Of a stretch of 64,000 nucleotides of DNA, positions 24,937 to 34,431 are shown piece after piece. A program made the position numbers and the translations under genes. Position 1 is the stretch's first letter. Every line of letters begins with the position of its first letter. Under the pieces are notes generated by a model. The model saw only the letters and a program-made list of their open reading frames with translations, made no database searches and was not told the origin of the DNA. The stretch lies in contig NZ_CP053661.1 in assembly GCF_013177315.1 (NCBI RefSeq), forward strand, positions 3,162,001 through 3,226,000, in the 5' to 3' direction. This DNA comes from Thermoleptolyngbya sichuanensis A183. GTDB lineage: Bacteria; Cyanobacteriota; Cyanobacteriia; Elainellales; Elainellaceae.

Positions 24937-26103
24937 TTAAACCTGCTTCTGAACCTTGCTGTAGATATCCATTAGCATTTGATAATTGGCTTTGGCAGTA
25001 TATTTGGCGATAAACTCAGCACGGGCATTTTGACGCATTTGCTGGAGCGCTTCTGGATGATTCAATACCCATTTCACTTGTTGTGCCAGATCGTCCGGAT
25101 CATTGGGATGGAACTGTAGGCCTGTGTAGCCAGGTTGGACAACTTCGGCGATCGCCCCAATATTTGACGCAATCACGGGGGTTCCTTTAGCAAATGCCTC
25201 AATTGCTACCCGCCCAAAGGTTTCGTACCATTTAGACGGAAAGATGACGGCCATAGCGCTGCCCATAAGATTGTGAACCTGATTCATGGGCTGTCGTCCC
25301 AGCCATTCGATAGAGGGATGGGTTTGAGCAGCAGCGTTGACCTGATCAGAGAGCGGGCCATCACCAATGATTTTGAGGGGAACTGATAAGTCTAGCCGCT
25401 GCCATGCGTCGATCAGTGTGTCCAGTCCCTTCTCGACCGAGAGCCGCCCAACGTAGAGCATGTAGCCACCTCGCCCGTCTCCTACACCAGGATCAGGACT
25501 CACAAAGTTGGGCTTCACAACAATCTTGTGGGCTGGTAGACCACCTTCAATGAATTTTTGACGTGCGAATTCTGTGAGTGCAATGAAGTAATCTACGGTT
25601 TCAATCCAAGTTCTTAGCAGACGATGGGCAAGCAGCATTGCAGCTACAGCAGCACTGGCAGCGCGGCTCTCACGATAGCAGCCATGCAGCACACCAGGAT
25701 AAGGAATGGGTTTTCCTAAGCAATCCTCGCAGACCTGGCCCGCTCGAAAGAAGAGCGCATTGGGACACAGTAATCGATAGTTTCGCAGGGTTTGTACCAC
25801 AGGCACACCTGCATCTTTGGCGGCGTGGTGAACAGAGGGAGAAATGAGGGGAAAAAAGTTTTGGATATGCACGATATCAACCGGATGCTGTGCAAGATGT
25901 TGCCGGATGTCCCGATAGGACTCGGCAGACCAGGTGGTTTTGATAGCAGCATGGGCTGAATTGAGCGTCTGGATGCGAGCATTGTCCTCTTGATACACAT
26001 CGACTTGATGACCCTGTTCCCGCAGGAGTTGCTGTTCAGCAGCACAGGATTCATCTTCGCCACCGCGAATTTGATAGGCGTTGTGAATGCTGAGGATGTG
26101 CAT
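24937..26103 (-). CDS. GT4 family glycosyltransferase
   Basis: A 388-residue GT-B enzyme. The N-terminus MHILSIHNAYQIRGGEDESC has the glycine-rich acceptor loop common in GT4. VDIVHIQNFFPLISPSVHHA is the acceptor-side core. A cysteine pair in CEDCLGKPIPYPGVLHGC is seen in several cyanobacterial members. The donor domain shows LYVGRLSVEKGLDTLIDAW and the E-x7-E motif ETFGRVAIE. ATG at 26101-26103 starts the conserved sequence. It is part of the reverse-strand sugar operon, 48 bp upstream of the polymerase gene. Confidence 0.88.
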   Translation of the reverse strand: MHILSIHNAYQIRGGEDESCAAEQQLLREQGHQVDVYQEDNARIQTLNSAHAAIKTTWSAESYRDIRQHLAQHPVDIVHIQNFFPLISPSVHHAAKDAGVPVVQTLRNYRLLCPNALFFRAGQVCEDCLGKPIPYPGVLHGCYRESRAASAAVAAMLLAHRLLRTWIETVDYFIALTEFARQKFIEGGLPAHKIVVKPNFVSPDPGVGDGRGGYMLYVGRLSVEKGLDTLIDAWQRLDLSVPLKIIGDGPLSDQVNAAAQTHPSIEWLGRQPMNQVHNLMGSAMAVIFPSKWYETFGRVAIEAFAKGTPVIASNIGAIAEVVQPGYTGLQFHPNDPDDLAQQVKWVLNHPEALQQMRQNARAEFIAKYTAKANYQMLMDIYSKVQKQV

Positions 26104-26196
26104 GGGTAAATATATGCGATGAGGCTCTTTAAAGCTTCTAACTGTTATCTGCTGCATTACGAAATTGACTTCATGTTGTGTACTCAAGTAATCAAG

Positions 26197-27354
26197 CTAA
26201 TGTTTAGATTTGATACTGTTAAATTGGTGTATTAAGTTTTTATATATAGATTCCAGAACTTCAGTTTGTTTATCTAGATTAAAGTTGCTAACTGCATGTT
26301 CTCTAGCGCGAACGCTGAGGCTTCTCAGCAATTCTTTGTTTTGAAGAACCAGAAAAATTAGATTACTTAAGGTCTGCCAGTCTCGTTCTTCTGTTAAGAA
26401 TCCAGTTTCTCCATGAATTACCGCCTGCGGAATACCTGCATGTCTAGAACCAATAACAGGTAACCCCATCGCCTGCGCTTCAACAACTACAGTAGGCAAA
26501 CCCTCTGAGTCACCATTAGATGCAGTAATGCTAGGTACAGCTAGGATTGAAGCACGGTTCATCCACTTTTTCACGATATCAGAGGGTTGAAAGCCTAAAA
26601 ATTGATATCGTTTTAGTATCTGGGAGGCCATTTCTTCAAGCTTTTGTCTTTCATCTCCGTCGCCAATTAAGATAAGACTGGTGTCTGGCAAAGCAGACTG
26701 GACTGCTGCCATAGCTTTAATAATGTACTCACAGCCTTTTTTCTCAGTGAAGCGTCCTACAAACAACACGATTGGTTCACGCTCAACTCTTTGATTTGGG
26801 GAAAACTCCTGTGTGTTTACGCCATAATAGTGTGAAATTATTTTTTCAGATGGGAAGCCTTGAGCAATTAGCCTATCTCGAATAAAGTCGGATACACCAA
26901 TAAACAAAGAGGCTGATCTCTTCAAGGATTCTCGTCTTCTTATATATACTCTTGTGCTGATAGACTCACGATTAGCATACTCATCTGTCATGGTGGCATC
27001 CAGTCCATAAAAAGTGACTACCAATGGCAGATCCAAGGCTTTAGAAATGGGTAACACTAAAGCTCCACACACTCCAAAATGTGCATGAATTAGTGATACT
27101 TCGAGTTTCCTAAGGTGTTTTACAAGATGTGGTGCAATCCCTGAAAGCTTAAAAATCAACTCCTGAGCAGACCCTGTAAACTGATTTGAATTAACTGCAA
27201 ACACTCTTTCTTTTGGAAGTGGCAAACCAGAAATATAGCGTGTACCGATGTAGTGAGGATTAAACGTCTTTAAACTTTCTGCTTGTGCGCGAATAAAAGT
27301 TTCTGATGCAGGTAGGAGACGGCCTGTAAAGTAGGCTATATTCCGTGTTGTCAT
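26197..27354 (-). CDS. GT4 family glycosyltransferase
   Basis: A 385-residue GT-B enzyme. It starts MTTRNIAYFTGRLLPASETF, with the Ser-Glu-Thr-Phe-Ile motif of exopolysaccharide transferases. SLIHAHFGVCGALVLP forms the acceptor side, and the donor domain has VLFVGRFTEKKGCEYIIKAM and the E-x7-E motif EGLPTVVVE. The gene is AT-rich compared with its neighbours, which hints at a different recent origin. It lies 17 bp downstream of the next GT4 gene in the same orientation. Confidence 0.9.
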   Translation of the reverse strand: MTTRNIAYFTGRLLPASETFIRAQAESLKTFNPHYIGTRYISGLPLPKERVFAVNSNQFTGSAQELIFKLSGIAPHLVKHLRKLEVSLIHAHFGVCGALVLPISKALDLPLVVTFYGLDATMTDEYANRESISTRVYIRRRESLKRSASLFIGVSDFIRDRLIAQGFPSEKIISHYYGVNTQEFSPNQRVEREPIVLFVGRFTEKKGCEYIIKAMAAVQSALPDTSLILIGDGDERQKLEEMASQILKRYQFLGFQPSDIVKKWMNRASILAVPSITASNGDSEGLPTVVVEAQAMGLPVIGSRHAGIPQAVIHGETGFLTEERDWQTLSNLIFLVLQNKELLRSLSVRAREHAVSNFNLDKQTEVLESIYKNLIHQFNSIKSKH

Positions 27355-27371
27355 GACTTTTTAGCTCTTGA

Positions 27372-28619
27372 CTAGATGAAGGGTTGCAATTGCTTCTTGC
27401 TCACTAACTTATATATCTGCATTAAGCTCTTTGCTTTTTGCTCCCAGGAAAAGTGGGCTTGAACATGTTCCCGTCCTGCCTTGCCGAGGCGCGATCGCAG
27501 TTCTGCATCTGTTGCAAGCTGAGTCATGGCGCTTGCCAAATCGCAAACTGCTTGCGAGGGGGAGTGGGCTGCGACTTTGATTCCGGTACTCTCGGTAACT
27601 TGAACGGCTGGCCCACCCAAGTCAAAACAAATGACTGGCCGTCCACACGCCATCGCTTCCAAACAAACCCAACCGCCAGAATCATGAAGGCTAGGATGCA
27701 CCAAAATATGGCTTTCACCCAGTCGATTTAGGGTTTCATGACGAGGGAGCTTACCGAAAAACCTTACCTGCTTTGCAACTCCTAAGTCATCTGCTAGCCG
27801 TTGAAGGCGATCGCGCTCCGGCCCCTCTCCCAAAATCCAATATTCTGCGTCAGGCAGCTTTGCGGCGGCAAAGGCTCGGATGCCCAAATGCAGACCTTTC
27901 CAGTGCAGCAACCGAGCCATGCTAATAAACCTCACAGGGTCTGAAGTAGGTGGCCACAGGGTTGAAAGCTTGACAATTTCTTCTTGAGAAAGCCCTGACT
28001 CTGAGTAAAGTTCTAAATTCTGAGCGCCCATGCTCCGCAGGCGTGCGGCAGTGTCTTTGGTCGTCGCCCTGACCAGAGCGCTGCGAGCTGCCGTCAAGCG
28101 CGTGAATGGATCAGCCTCGCCTAGCCGATGGGATAAATAGCGCAGCACTTCATATACTCGCGCATAGAGATCAAACTCTTCCCAAAACGCGGCAGGAGCC
28201 ATTTCACCACCACCCACAGGCCCCCAAACAAACGGCACAGGCAAAAGACTCAGAAAGCTGGGCGAGGAATAGCGAACGTAAGTAACGTGGTGAATTACGT
28301 CCCACTGAATCTGCGACAATAAGCGTTTTGCAGTGCTGTAGGCGCTGAGTTGCCAAAGATAATGATGAAGATGAACAGTCTTATTACTACGATGCCAAAG
28401 CTTTGCACCCGGAACATCGCAATAAATAAACTGCAAATTTGGGAATGGATGCTGAGTAAGTTCGGCTTCGATAAAAGGGCGATTGTCTTCACGGGTGAGA
28501 ACCCAGACGGGGTGATGCTGGGCGATCGCCCGCGCTAAGTTCCAGCCTACACCTGGCTCCGACCCCATATTGGGGCGACAGGCATAGGCCGACAGCAAAA
28601 TGCAGAGAGGCTGGTTCAT
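27372..28619 (-). CDS. GT4 family glycosyltransferase
   Basis: A 415-residue GT-B enzyme. It opens with LCILLSAYACRPNMGSEPGV, the acceptor loop of a GT4 subgroup that has an internal SEPGxGW motif. PFVWGPVGGGEMAPAAFWEE is another mark of this subgroup. The donor domain reads ISMARLLHWKGLHLGIRAFA, and the E-x7-E position is DSGGWVCLE, with Asp replacing the first Glu. Its start codon overlaps the stop of the upstream glycosyltransferase (28616-29794) by 4 bp (ATGA), so the two are translationally coupled. Confidence 0.9.
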   Translation of the reverse strand: MNQPLCILLSAYACRPNMGSEPGVGWNLARAIAQHHPVWVLTREDNRPFIEAELTQHPFPNLQFIYCDVPGAKLWHRSNKTVHLHHYLWQLSAYSTAKRLLSQIQWDVIHHVTYVRYSSPSFLSLLPVPFVWGPVGGGEMAPAAFWEEFDLYARVYEVLRYLSHRLGEADPFTRLTAARSALVRATTKDTAARLRSMGAQNLELYSESGLSQEEIVKLSTLWPPTSDPVRFISMARLLHWKGLHLGIRAFAAAKLPDAEYWILGEGPERDRLQRLADDLGVAKQVRFFGKLPRHETLNRLGESHILVHPSLHDSGGWVCLEAMACGRPVICFDLGGPAVQVTESTGIKVAAHSPSQAVCDLASAMTQLATDAELRSRLGKAGREHVQAHFSWEQKAKSLMQIYKLVSKKQLQPFI

Positions 28620-29794
28620 GTTGATTCGCCTCCCATGACCATGACTGCAACATGTCTTAGAAATACGCCTGCTTGCTGCGGGCTATAGTCAGCCATGATT
28701 GCTTTTGAACGCTCTCCCATCGCAGCAATCTGAGACGGATCGGTGATCAAACGCTGCATCGCGGCAGCCAGCGCCTCTGGGTCATTGGGCGCAAAGCAAT
28801 AGCCATTTTCACCCTCTCGCACGAGCTCTGCTGCACCCGCCCCTGTAGAACACAGCACCACCTTTCCCAGCAGCATCGCCTCCAGCACCACCATGCCCCA
28901 GGTGTCTTCCAGTGTGGGCAACACAAATACGTCTGCATGATGAAAATAGGTGCTGATGTCGTCATAGCTGATCCGCCCCACCCAAGTGACGCAATTCTCT
29001 AGCTGATGCTGCTGCGCATATGACTGTAAATCTTCTTGCTGCGGGCCATCACCCACTAACAGCACGCTGAACTCCTTACTTCCTGCGTCCTTCAGGAGCT
29101 TGCATGCATCCAGTAAACATGACACCCCTTTGCGGGGCACCATACTGCCCACAAAAAGAAAAACTGGATGCCTCAAATCTGAAAAACGGAGCAACTGACC
29201 CGGAACAACAATCTCCAGCATTTCATTCACTGCTGCCAGAGAGCGCACATCCGGCACTTCATAAGGCTGAGCAAAGGTTCGTTCTGGCGGCGATCCCAGG
29301 CAGTCAATTAAATACTTTTGCCCAGTGCGACTATTGGTAATGCAAGCATCAGCAGCCCACACCATTGCTCGACGCAACGCCAATCTGAGGGGTGAATTTC
29401 GATAATCTACTCCCGGCGAACTGCCTTCGTATGCAATGACGACTTTCCATCTGCCTAGCCATTTTGTTAGCAGTGCAAACAATGTCCAGATGCCAAAGGA
29501 GCTAGAAAACACAACTTGAGGGCGATATTGGAACAGTCGAGGCAAGATCTTGGGTGAAAGATAAGTAAAGTTATTGCCATAACTGGTAACAGACTTCGTA
29601 ACTGTCACCACTTTTTGCTTACCAACCATCTCTACGTCTAAAGGATTTTCTAGTCCTTTTGCAAAACCTGGAAATAGCCCCGTAAAAACCTTGGTATGCG
29701 GAAAATATCGAGTCAGTTCACTCAAAGCGGGTTGCCAATAAAACCAGGTCGTTGGCAGCAGCCAGGCAATTTTAGAGGTGCTGGGCTTTTGCAT
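28616..29794 (-). CDS. GT4 family glycosyltransferase
   Basis: A 392-residue GT-B enzyme. ATG at 29792-29794 follows AGGAG with a 4-base gap, so this start is well supported. The N-terminal domain includes WLLPTTWFYWQPALSELTRY and VVIAYEGSSPGVDYRNSP. The donor domain has FLFVGSMVPRKGVSCLLDAC, and the E-x7-E position is DTWGMVVLE with Asp first. The start lies 23 bp inside the end of the upstream gene, and the stop overlaps the downstream ATG by 4 bp, so it is a tightly packed operon member. The transferred sugar is unknown. Confidence 0.9.
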   Translation of the reverse strand: MQKPSTSKIAWLLPTTWFYWQPALSELTRYFPHTKVFTGLFPGFAKGLENPLDVEMVGKQKVVTVTKSVTSYGNNFTYLSPKILPRLFQYRPQVVFSSSFGIWTLFALLTKWLGRWKVVIAYEGSSPGVDYRNSPLRLALRRAMVWAADACITNSRTGQKYLIDCLGSPPERTFAQPYEVPDVRSLAAVNEMLEIVVPGQLLRFSDLRHPVFLFVGSMVPRKGVSCLLDACKLLKDAGSKEFSVLLVGDGPQQEDLQSYAQQHQLENCVTWVGRISYDDISTYFHHADVFVLPTLEDTWGMVVLEAMLLGKVVLCSTGAGAAELVREGENGYCFAPNDPEALAAAMQRLITDPSQIAAMGERSKAIMADYSPQQAGVFLRHVAVMVMGGEST

Positions 29795-31040
29795 AAATCT
29801 CCTGGCTGACGCACTCACTTAGGATAGAAGTAGAAAATTTCGTTGAGGTATGATTTGCAATGAGCTCGTGTGTTCTGTGGAGATTAATATTGATTTCTTG
29901 ACCTTGCAAAATGTAATGGGTAATTCCGTTGGCGATCGCCCCTGGTTTTTCCGACTGAATCGCTAGCCCCAATTCATACTGGCGCACCAGTTCACCCATT
30001 AATCCATAATCCGAACTCAGCACGGGCTTTTGGTGCAACGCGGCCTGCATCAAAATGCCGCTCATACCAACATGCTTTTGATACAGCGCCAGCACCACAT
30101 CTGCTATTTCGATATATTGATGCAGCACCGAATCTTCTACAAACTCATAGCGCTCTAGAATTTGAATCGGTTTGCACTGACGCAGCAGCGATACTGAACG
30201 AGCAATTCGCGGCTGATCACCAGCATTAGCCTCCCCTAACAAAATCAAGCAAACCTGTTGGCAAACTTCATCAGGCAACAGTTCCAAGCTTTCCAGTAGT
30301 GGATATATCCCTTTACGGGCAGTCAGCGCACCAAACAGGAGAAATACAGTGCGATCGCCCTCAATTTCTAACTGCTGGCGGAGTTCGACCCCAGAACCGG
30401 CCGACTGGTAAGCCAAATCGACCGGATCGGCTAGCGCACAGACCTTGACATGGGGGGGCGGCGTGATATGGCCTGGTGCAATCGGGTCGAGGGAAAACAG
30501 CGTGCGAAACTGGGGATGGCGCAGCGCAGCGCCGAGGATCAGGCGATCGCGCCAGGCCTGTAGGCGATCGCGCCAGGTTTGGGGGCGGGGGCTAAAGGTG
30601 TAGTAATGGAATGTAGGGCGAAAGTAAATCCCTGAAACAGGGCAAGGAAACGATAGTCCAGCTGCCATTGGCAAAAGACAGGTGTCTAGATAGAGCATCA
30701 GCGCATGGTCAGCTTGCAGCAGTTGGGCATACCTGGCAAACAATCGCCATTCCTGGAAGTTGCGAAGGTTGCGAGCAATGCCAGAACTGCGAGATTTCAG
30801 CGCAGTCTGTTCAGCTTCGGTAATCGCCACAAACTGAACAGAGGCACCCTGGCTGCACTGCCGCACTACATCGGCATGAACCTTGAGGAACTGGGGCGAC
30901 ACGACGAAAAAGAGCGTTCCCAGGGGCGATCGCGCCGTCCAACCTTTACACAGGTGCAAAATATAGTGTGGATGATGACCGTAGATCGACAGGTCAAAAC
31001 AAACCAGGCTGAACTCTAGGTCTGTAGATGGGATCTGCAT
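29772..31040 (-). CDS. Divergent GT4-like glycosyltransferase
   Basis: A 422-residue protein with a GT-B layout. The N-terminal region FSLVCFDLSIYGHHPHYILH matches a GT subgroup whose acceptor loop carries a Gly-His-His motif. The donor domain is recognised from VFLLFGALTARKGIYPLLES and YIEIADVVLALYQKHVGMSG. The place where GT4 enzymes have E-x7-E reads GMSGILMQA, so both Glu are replaced; activity may be altered, or the protein may belong to a neighbouring family. ATG at 31040 avoids a 55-bp overlap with the upstream gene that the longer reading would need. Confidence 0.75.
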   Translation of the reverse strand: MQIPSTDLEFSLVCFDLSIYGHHPHYILHLCKGWTARSPLGTLFFVVSPQFLKVHADVVRQCSQGASVQFVAITEAEQTALKSRSSGIARNLRNFQEWRLFARYAQLLQADHALMLYLDTCLLPMAAGLSFPCPVSGIYFRPTFHYYTFSPRPQTWRDRLQAWRDRLILGAALRHPQFRTLFSLDPIAPGHITPPPHVKVCALADPVDLAYQSAGSGVELRQQLEIEGDRTVFLLFGALTARKGIYPLLESLELLPDEVCQQVCLILLGEANAGDQPRIARSVSLLRQCKPIQILERYEFVEDSVLHQYIEIADVVLALYQKHVGMSGILMQAALHQKPVLSSDYGLMGELVRQYELGLAIQSEKPGAIANGITHYILQGQEININLHRTHELIANHTSTKFSTSILSECVSQEIYAKAQHL

Positions 31041-31051
31041 GGGAAGTGTGG

Positions 31052-32311
31052 TTATGCAGGGGGCATTCGAGCCAGTAAGTCTTGGTAAAGCTCTAGATAG
31101 CGACAAGCTTGTAACTCAAGTGAAAAGGCGTGTTCAGCTTTTTGGCGAGCAGCCACTCGCAGTGATTGCTCCGAATCGGAATGCTCCAAAATCCAGCGGA
31201 TTCCTTGGGCTAAGTCCTCAATCTCAAACGGGTTGGCAAGGTAGCCATTGTGCTGATGATCCACAATGTCCGCCAGTCCCGTGCCTTTGAACGCAACGAC
31301 CGGCGTGCCGCAGGCCATCGCCTCAGATGCCGTCTGCCCAAACGCTTCTTGTAGCGATGGCGCTACAAATACATCCGCAGCGGAATACGCCAAGGCTAAT
31401 GTAACGTCATCGCTGAGATGTCCCAGATAACGGGCAGGAAAACCCAAATCAACAGGAAACTCCGGTTTGGAGGAGCCGAACACCACGACTTCAGCTTGCG
31501 AATTCAGTTCAGTCTGAGCAAGTTGCTGTAACGCGGGCTGCAATAGCTGAAATCCCTTACGCCGATCCTGGGTAGCGCTAATGGCCCCGAACAGGATCAG
31601 CTTCTTATCTGGCGGCAGGTTGAGGGCGAATCGGGCCGCCTGGCGATCGATCGGCTTATACGTTTGCGTATCGAGGCAAAAGGGAATAATCTCGATACGC
31701 AAGTCTTTGAACAGGGTACTGGCACGAGCGCACTCTGCGAGCCACTGCGTTGGGGAAACAATCGTCAAGTTGAGATCCTTCCACGCCTTCGCTTTACGCT
31801 GCCAGGTGCGACGAGATAGGTCATTTTCGCTGGTGCTGCCGAGATGGGGACAGCTTCCGCAAGCCTGGGTGTAGCGATCGCATCCCTGCGTGTAGTGGCA
31901 GCCGCCAGTGAACGGCCACATATCCATCAGCGTCCACACGATCGGCTTTGGGATGCGCGTCAAGCTTTCAATAGGCAAGTAGCTATTTAAAATCCAGTGA
32001 AGATTAATAATATCAGGGTTAAGCTGCTGGATACGGGGAGAGATTCGGTTGGGCGTACGCTGGATGTCAAAAACTGATTTGTTGACGTGGGGATAGGGAC
32101 GCAGCGCTAGTCCATCTATTTCAGCACGAAGGCGACTCGCGACTTGTCCCAGTAGGGTCTTTGGAGACAAGACAGTGCGATCGCCACTGGTGCTTTTTTG
32201 CACAAGCATCCAGGAATCTGCTCCGAGCGATCGCAACCCCTGATGCACCCGGTAGGCTGCCCGCGCTGCGCCGCCAATGGTGTCAAAGGTGCTGAGATGT
32301 AAAATTTTCAT
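31052..32311 (-). CDS. GT4 family glycosyltransferase
   Basis: A 419-residue GT-B enzyme. It starts MKILHLSTFDTIGGAARAAY, with the Gly-Gly-Ala-Ala-Arg-Ala loop typical of WcaC-like transferases. A cysteine-rich stretch follows VWTLMDMWPFTGGCHYTQGC, including ACGSCPHLGS. The donor domain has ILFGAISATQDRRKGFQLLQ and the E-x7-E motif EAFGQTASE. It begins 2 bp downstream of the PhyH gene, so the two are almost certainly cotranscribed. Confidence 0.92.
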   Translation of the reverse strand: MKILHLSTFDTIGGAARAAYRVHQGLRSLGADSWMLVQKSTSGDRTVLSPKTLLGQVASRLRAEIDGLALRPYPHVNKSVFDIQRTPNRISPRIQQLNPDIINLHWILNSYLPIESLTRIPKPIVWTLMDMWPFTGGCHYTQGCDRYTQACGSCPHLGSTSENDLSRRTWQRKAKAWKDLNLTIVSPTQWLAECARASTLFKDLRIEIIPFCLDTQTYKPIDRQAARFALNLPPDKKLILFGAISATQDRRKGFQLLQPALQQLAQTELNSQAEVVVFGSSKPEFPVDLGFPARYLGHLSDDVTLALAYSAADVFVAPSLQEAFGQTASEAMACGTPVVAFKGTGLADIVDHQHNGYLANPFEIEDLAQGIRWILEHSDSEQSLRVAARQKAEHAFSLELQACRYLELYQDLLARMPPA

Positions 32312-32313
32312 GC

Positions 32314-33240
32314 TCAGGCAGCCTCTTCATAGTTTTCTCGACGCATGACCATTTCTGGACCGCGCCCCCGAAGAGCATTGGCAACAAAGCGCAAGTAGGT
32401 TTTGAAGCTATCCACATAGGGGGCGATCGCATCGCCTGTCATCAAAATGCGCGGGTTTATGGAAGCGTGAAGTTTGGGTGCGTTTGCTGCATAGAGTGGC
32501 TTGTACTGAGCCGGATAAAAGTGTGCCGTTAGCGACTTGCGGCTATGTTGTGGATTAGTATTTTTGTAGGCTCCGTGAATGGTGTAAGGGTGCCAGAATA
32601 AAACATCCCCTTTTTCTAAGGGAAAAGCCTTATATTGATAGTCGCTATTGTGAATCAGCGTGATAATTTCCTTGCGATAGTCTTCATGATCACTAAAATT
32701 TTTGGCATTGGCTCTGGAAATTACTCGTCCCCTATGGCTTCCGGGTAAAACAAAAAAGCAGCCTGCATCTTCTTGAATATTTTCTAATGCATACCAGGCT
32801 GCAACCATATTGCCGGGTGGATCAGCATCTAGGTAATAGTGATCTTGATGCTCGATTGTGCCAGTTGACTTATCAAACAGCATATTTTGTATCATCACAT
32901 GAGCGCGATCGCCCGATAAAACGCTCAGAATCTCGGCCACCGTTGGGTCAACCAAGCAGCTTTCAATAGCGCGAGATAGTCGAGGCGAAAACTTCAAATT
33001 CGCAGGATTTAGCATCGAGTTTTCAATAAATCCTGCTTCGGTAAGGCGAGGGCGGGTGGGGATATGGGTATCCTGGCTGTTGAAGACAAACAGGCGATCG
33101 CGCTTCTTTTGCTCAACCAGATCCAGCAATACGTCAATCTTGTCAAGCTTCAAGGCCTTGCAAATAATAACATAACCTTGCTCTCGGTAATACTGTTGAA
33201 TCTCCTTCGGCTGGTTAACTGAAAATTTTGCAATTGACAT
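32314..33240 (-). CDS. Phytanoyl-CoA dioxygenase (PhyH) family protein
   Basis: A 308-residue Fe(II)/2-oxoglutarate-dependent oxygenase. The facial triad is visible: His and Asp in TIEHQDHYYLD (H-x-D) and the distal His in HPYTIHGAYKNTNP, followed by the Arg of HSRKSLTAHFY, which binds 2-oxoglutarate. VAAWYALENIQEDAGCFFVL, then PGSH, is the usual central strand. Placed inside a glycosyltransferase operon and 2 bp from the next gene, it probably hydroxylates or oxidises a sugar or lipid intermediate, but PhyH proteins have varied substrates. The 207-bp gap upstream could hold an internal promoter. Confidence 0.88.
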   Translation of the reverse strand: MSIAKFSVNQPKEIQQYYREQGYVIICKALKLDKIDVLLDLVEQKKRDRLFVFNSQDTHIPTRPRLTEAGFIENSMLNPANLKFSPRLSRAIESCLVDPTVAEILSVLSGDRAHVMIQNMLFDKSTGTIEHQDHYYLDADPPGNMVAAWYALENIQEDAGCFFVLPGSHRGRVISRANAKNFSDHEDYRKEIITLIHNSDYQYKAFPLEKGDVLFWHPYTIHGAYKNTNPQHSRKSLTAHFYPAQYKPLYAANAPKLHASINPRILMTGDAIAPYVDSFKTYLRFVANALRGRGPEMVMRRENYEEAA

Positions 33241-33447
33241 GATGTATTTCCAGGAATAGACTGCAAGCTATTTTTATGAAGCACCGGAAGAACATTGCCT
33301 GAACAAATCAAGAAATCATTAGCATTCTGATTCATTCACCACCCTCAAAATGCCAATCAGGATTAACCATACTGTAAGGGGTTCAGAGGCTAGCAGATCA
33401 AGGTCGCGGAAAACCAAGGGAACTAACAGAAATGAAGTTACTTTACC

Positions 33448-34374
33448 TTAAATCACTTTTTTGCCAAGCATGCGTAGCAGTTTCGCTCTGGCACGGGTCA
33501 TTAAGCTAGGGTCAAACAGGGTATCTTGCTCAAACTTGTCAGCCGCTCGATTACGAATTAAATAAGGCGGATGCTTAAGAGGAAACTGCATTGTTTCCGT
33601 CTGCATATTGGCATACTGGCTTCGCTCGCTCGTCGTTGTTGTATGTGTTGCATCTTCGCCAAAGCCAATATTGGAAACTAAATTTACACCTGGCAAAATA
33701 CTTAAACCATTCTGCAACCAGCTAGACAACAGCCAGCGATAAGCCCAAGAAGCAGACTGATACCTTCGCTCGTAAACTGACTGAAAGATACTAGTCCAAT
33801 AACCAACAGAGCGAGAATCCCCCAGTATATCTTCCAGAAGATTTTCAGACTTTACCATCTCCCAATTAAGCATGTCATAATCGAAGTATTTCCATGCTCG
33901 ACTCCATGTTGCCCATCCCCAACAGTGAGCATAGCGAGAGAAATAATAGCTAAATTTAGTTGAATTGCGTCCAAACTGAACATTTTTTCCGCATATGGAC
34001 ATAACTCTAGCATCGTCTCGATAGCGGTCTAAAAGTTCTTCACAGAAAGAAAAGAAACTGGAGTGAGGGACACAGTCATCTTCCAGAATAATTGCCTCAT
34101 CAACTAACGAAAATACCCAATCCAGACCAGATGCGACTCGCTTTCCACAGCCTAAATTATGTTCCGAATAGTTTTTTAGGATTTCACATTCCCAATCAAC
34201 CTGATCGATGATTGCACGAGTTTGAGAACACCTCTTTGCATCATTAATATTCTCACTTCTCGGCCCATCTGCAATCACAAAGAGCTTTTCAGGTTTAGCT
34301 TGACGAATTTTATCAAGCACTTTCAGGGTCTTATCTGGTCGATTAAATATAATAATTGCCACAGCTTTTTTCAT
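33448..34374 (-). CDS. GT2-like (GT-A fold) glycosyltransferase
   Basis: A 308-residue protein with a GT-A nucleotide-diphospho-sugar transferase domain. KKAVAIIIFNRPDKTLKVLD is the first strand. AIILEDDCVPHSSFFSFCEE carries the acidic metal-binding motif. FSRYAHCWGWATWSRAWKYF is a segment found in a bacterial family of GT2-like proteins. The C-terminus is basic. ATG at 34372-34374 is preferred to a longer reading that starts in the spacer. The gene is markedly AT-rich. It lies 57 bp downstream of the pyruvyltransferase-like gene. Confidence 0.85.
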   Translation of the reverse strand: MKKAVAIIIFNRPDKTLKVLDKIRQAKPEKLFVIADGPRSENINDAKRCSQTRAIIDQVDWECEILKNYSEHNLGCGKRVASGLDWVFSLVDEAIILEDDCVPHSSFFSFCEELLDRYRDDARVMSICGKNVQFGRNSTKFSYYFSRYAHCWGWATWSRAWKYFDYDMLNWEMVKSENLLEDILGDSRSVGYWTSIFQSVYERRYQSASWAYRWLLSSWLQNGLSILPGVNLVSNIGFGEDATHTTTTSERSQYANMQTETMQFPLKHPPYLIRNRAADKFEQDTLFDPSLMTRARAKLLRMLGKKVI

Positions 34375-34431
34375 GATTCTAGCCAGTCTAAAACGGTTTA
34401 TTCCGTCGCAAATCAAATCCAAAAGATTAAA

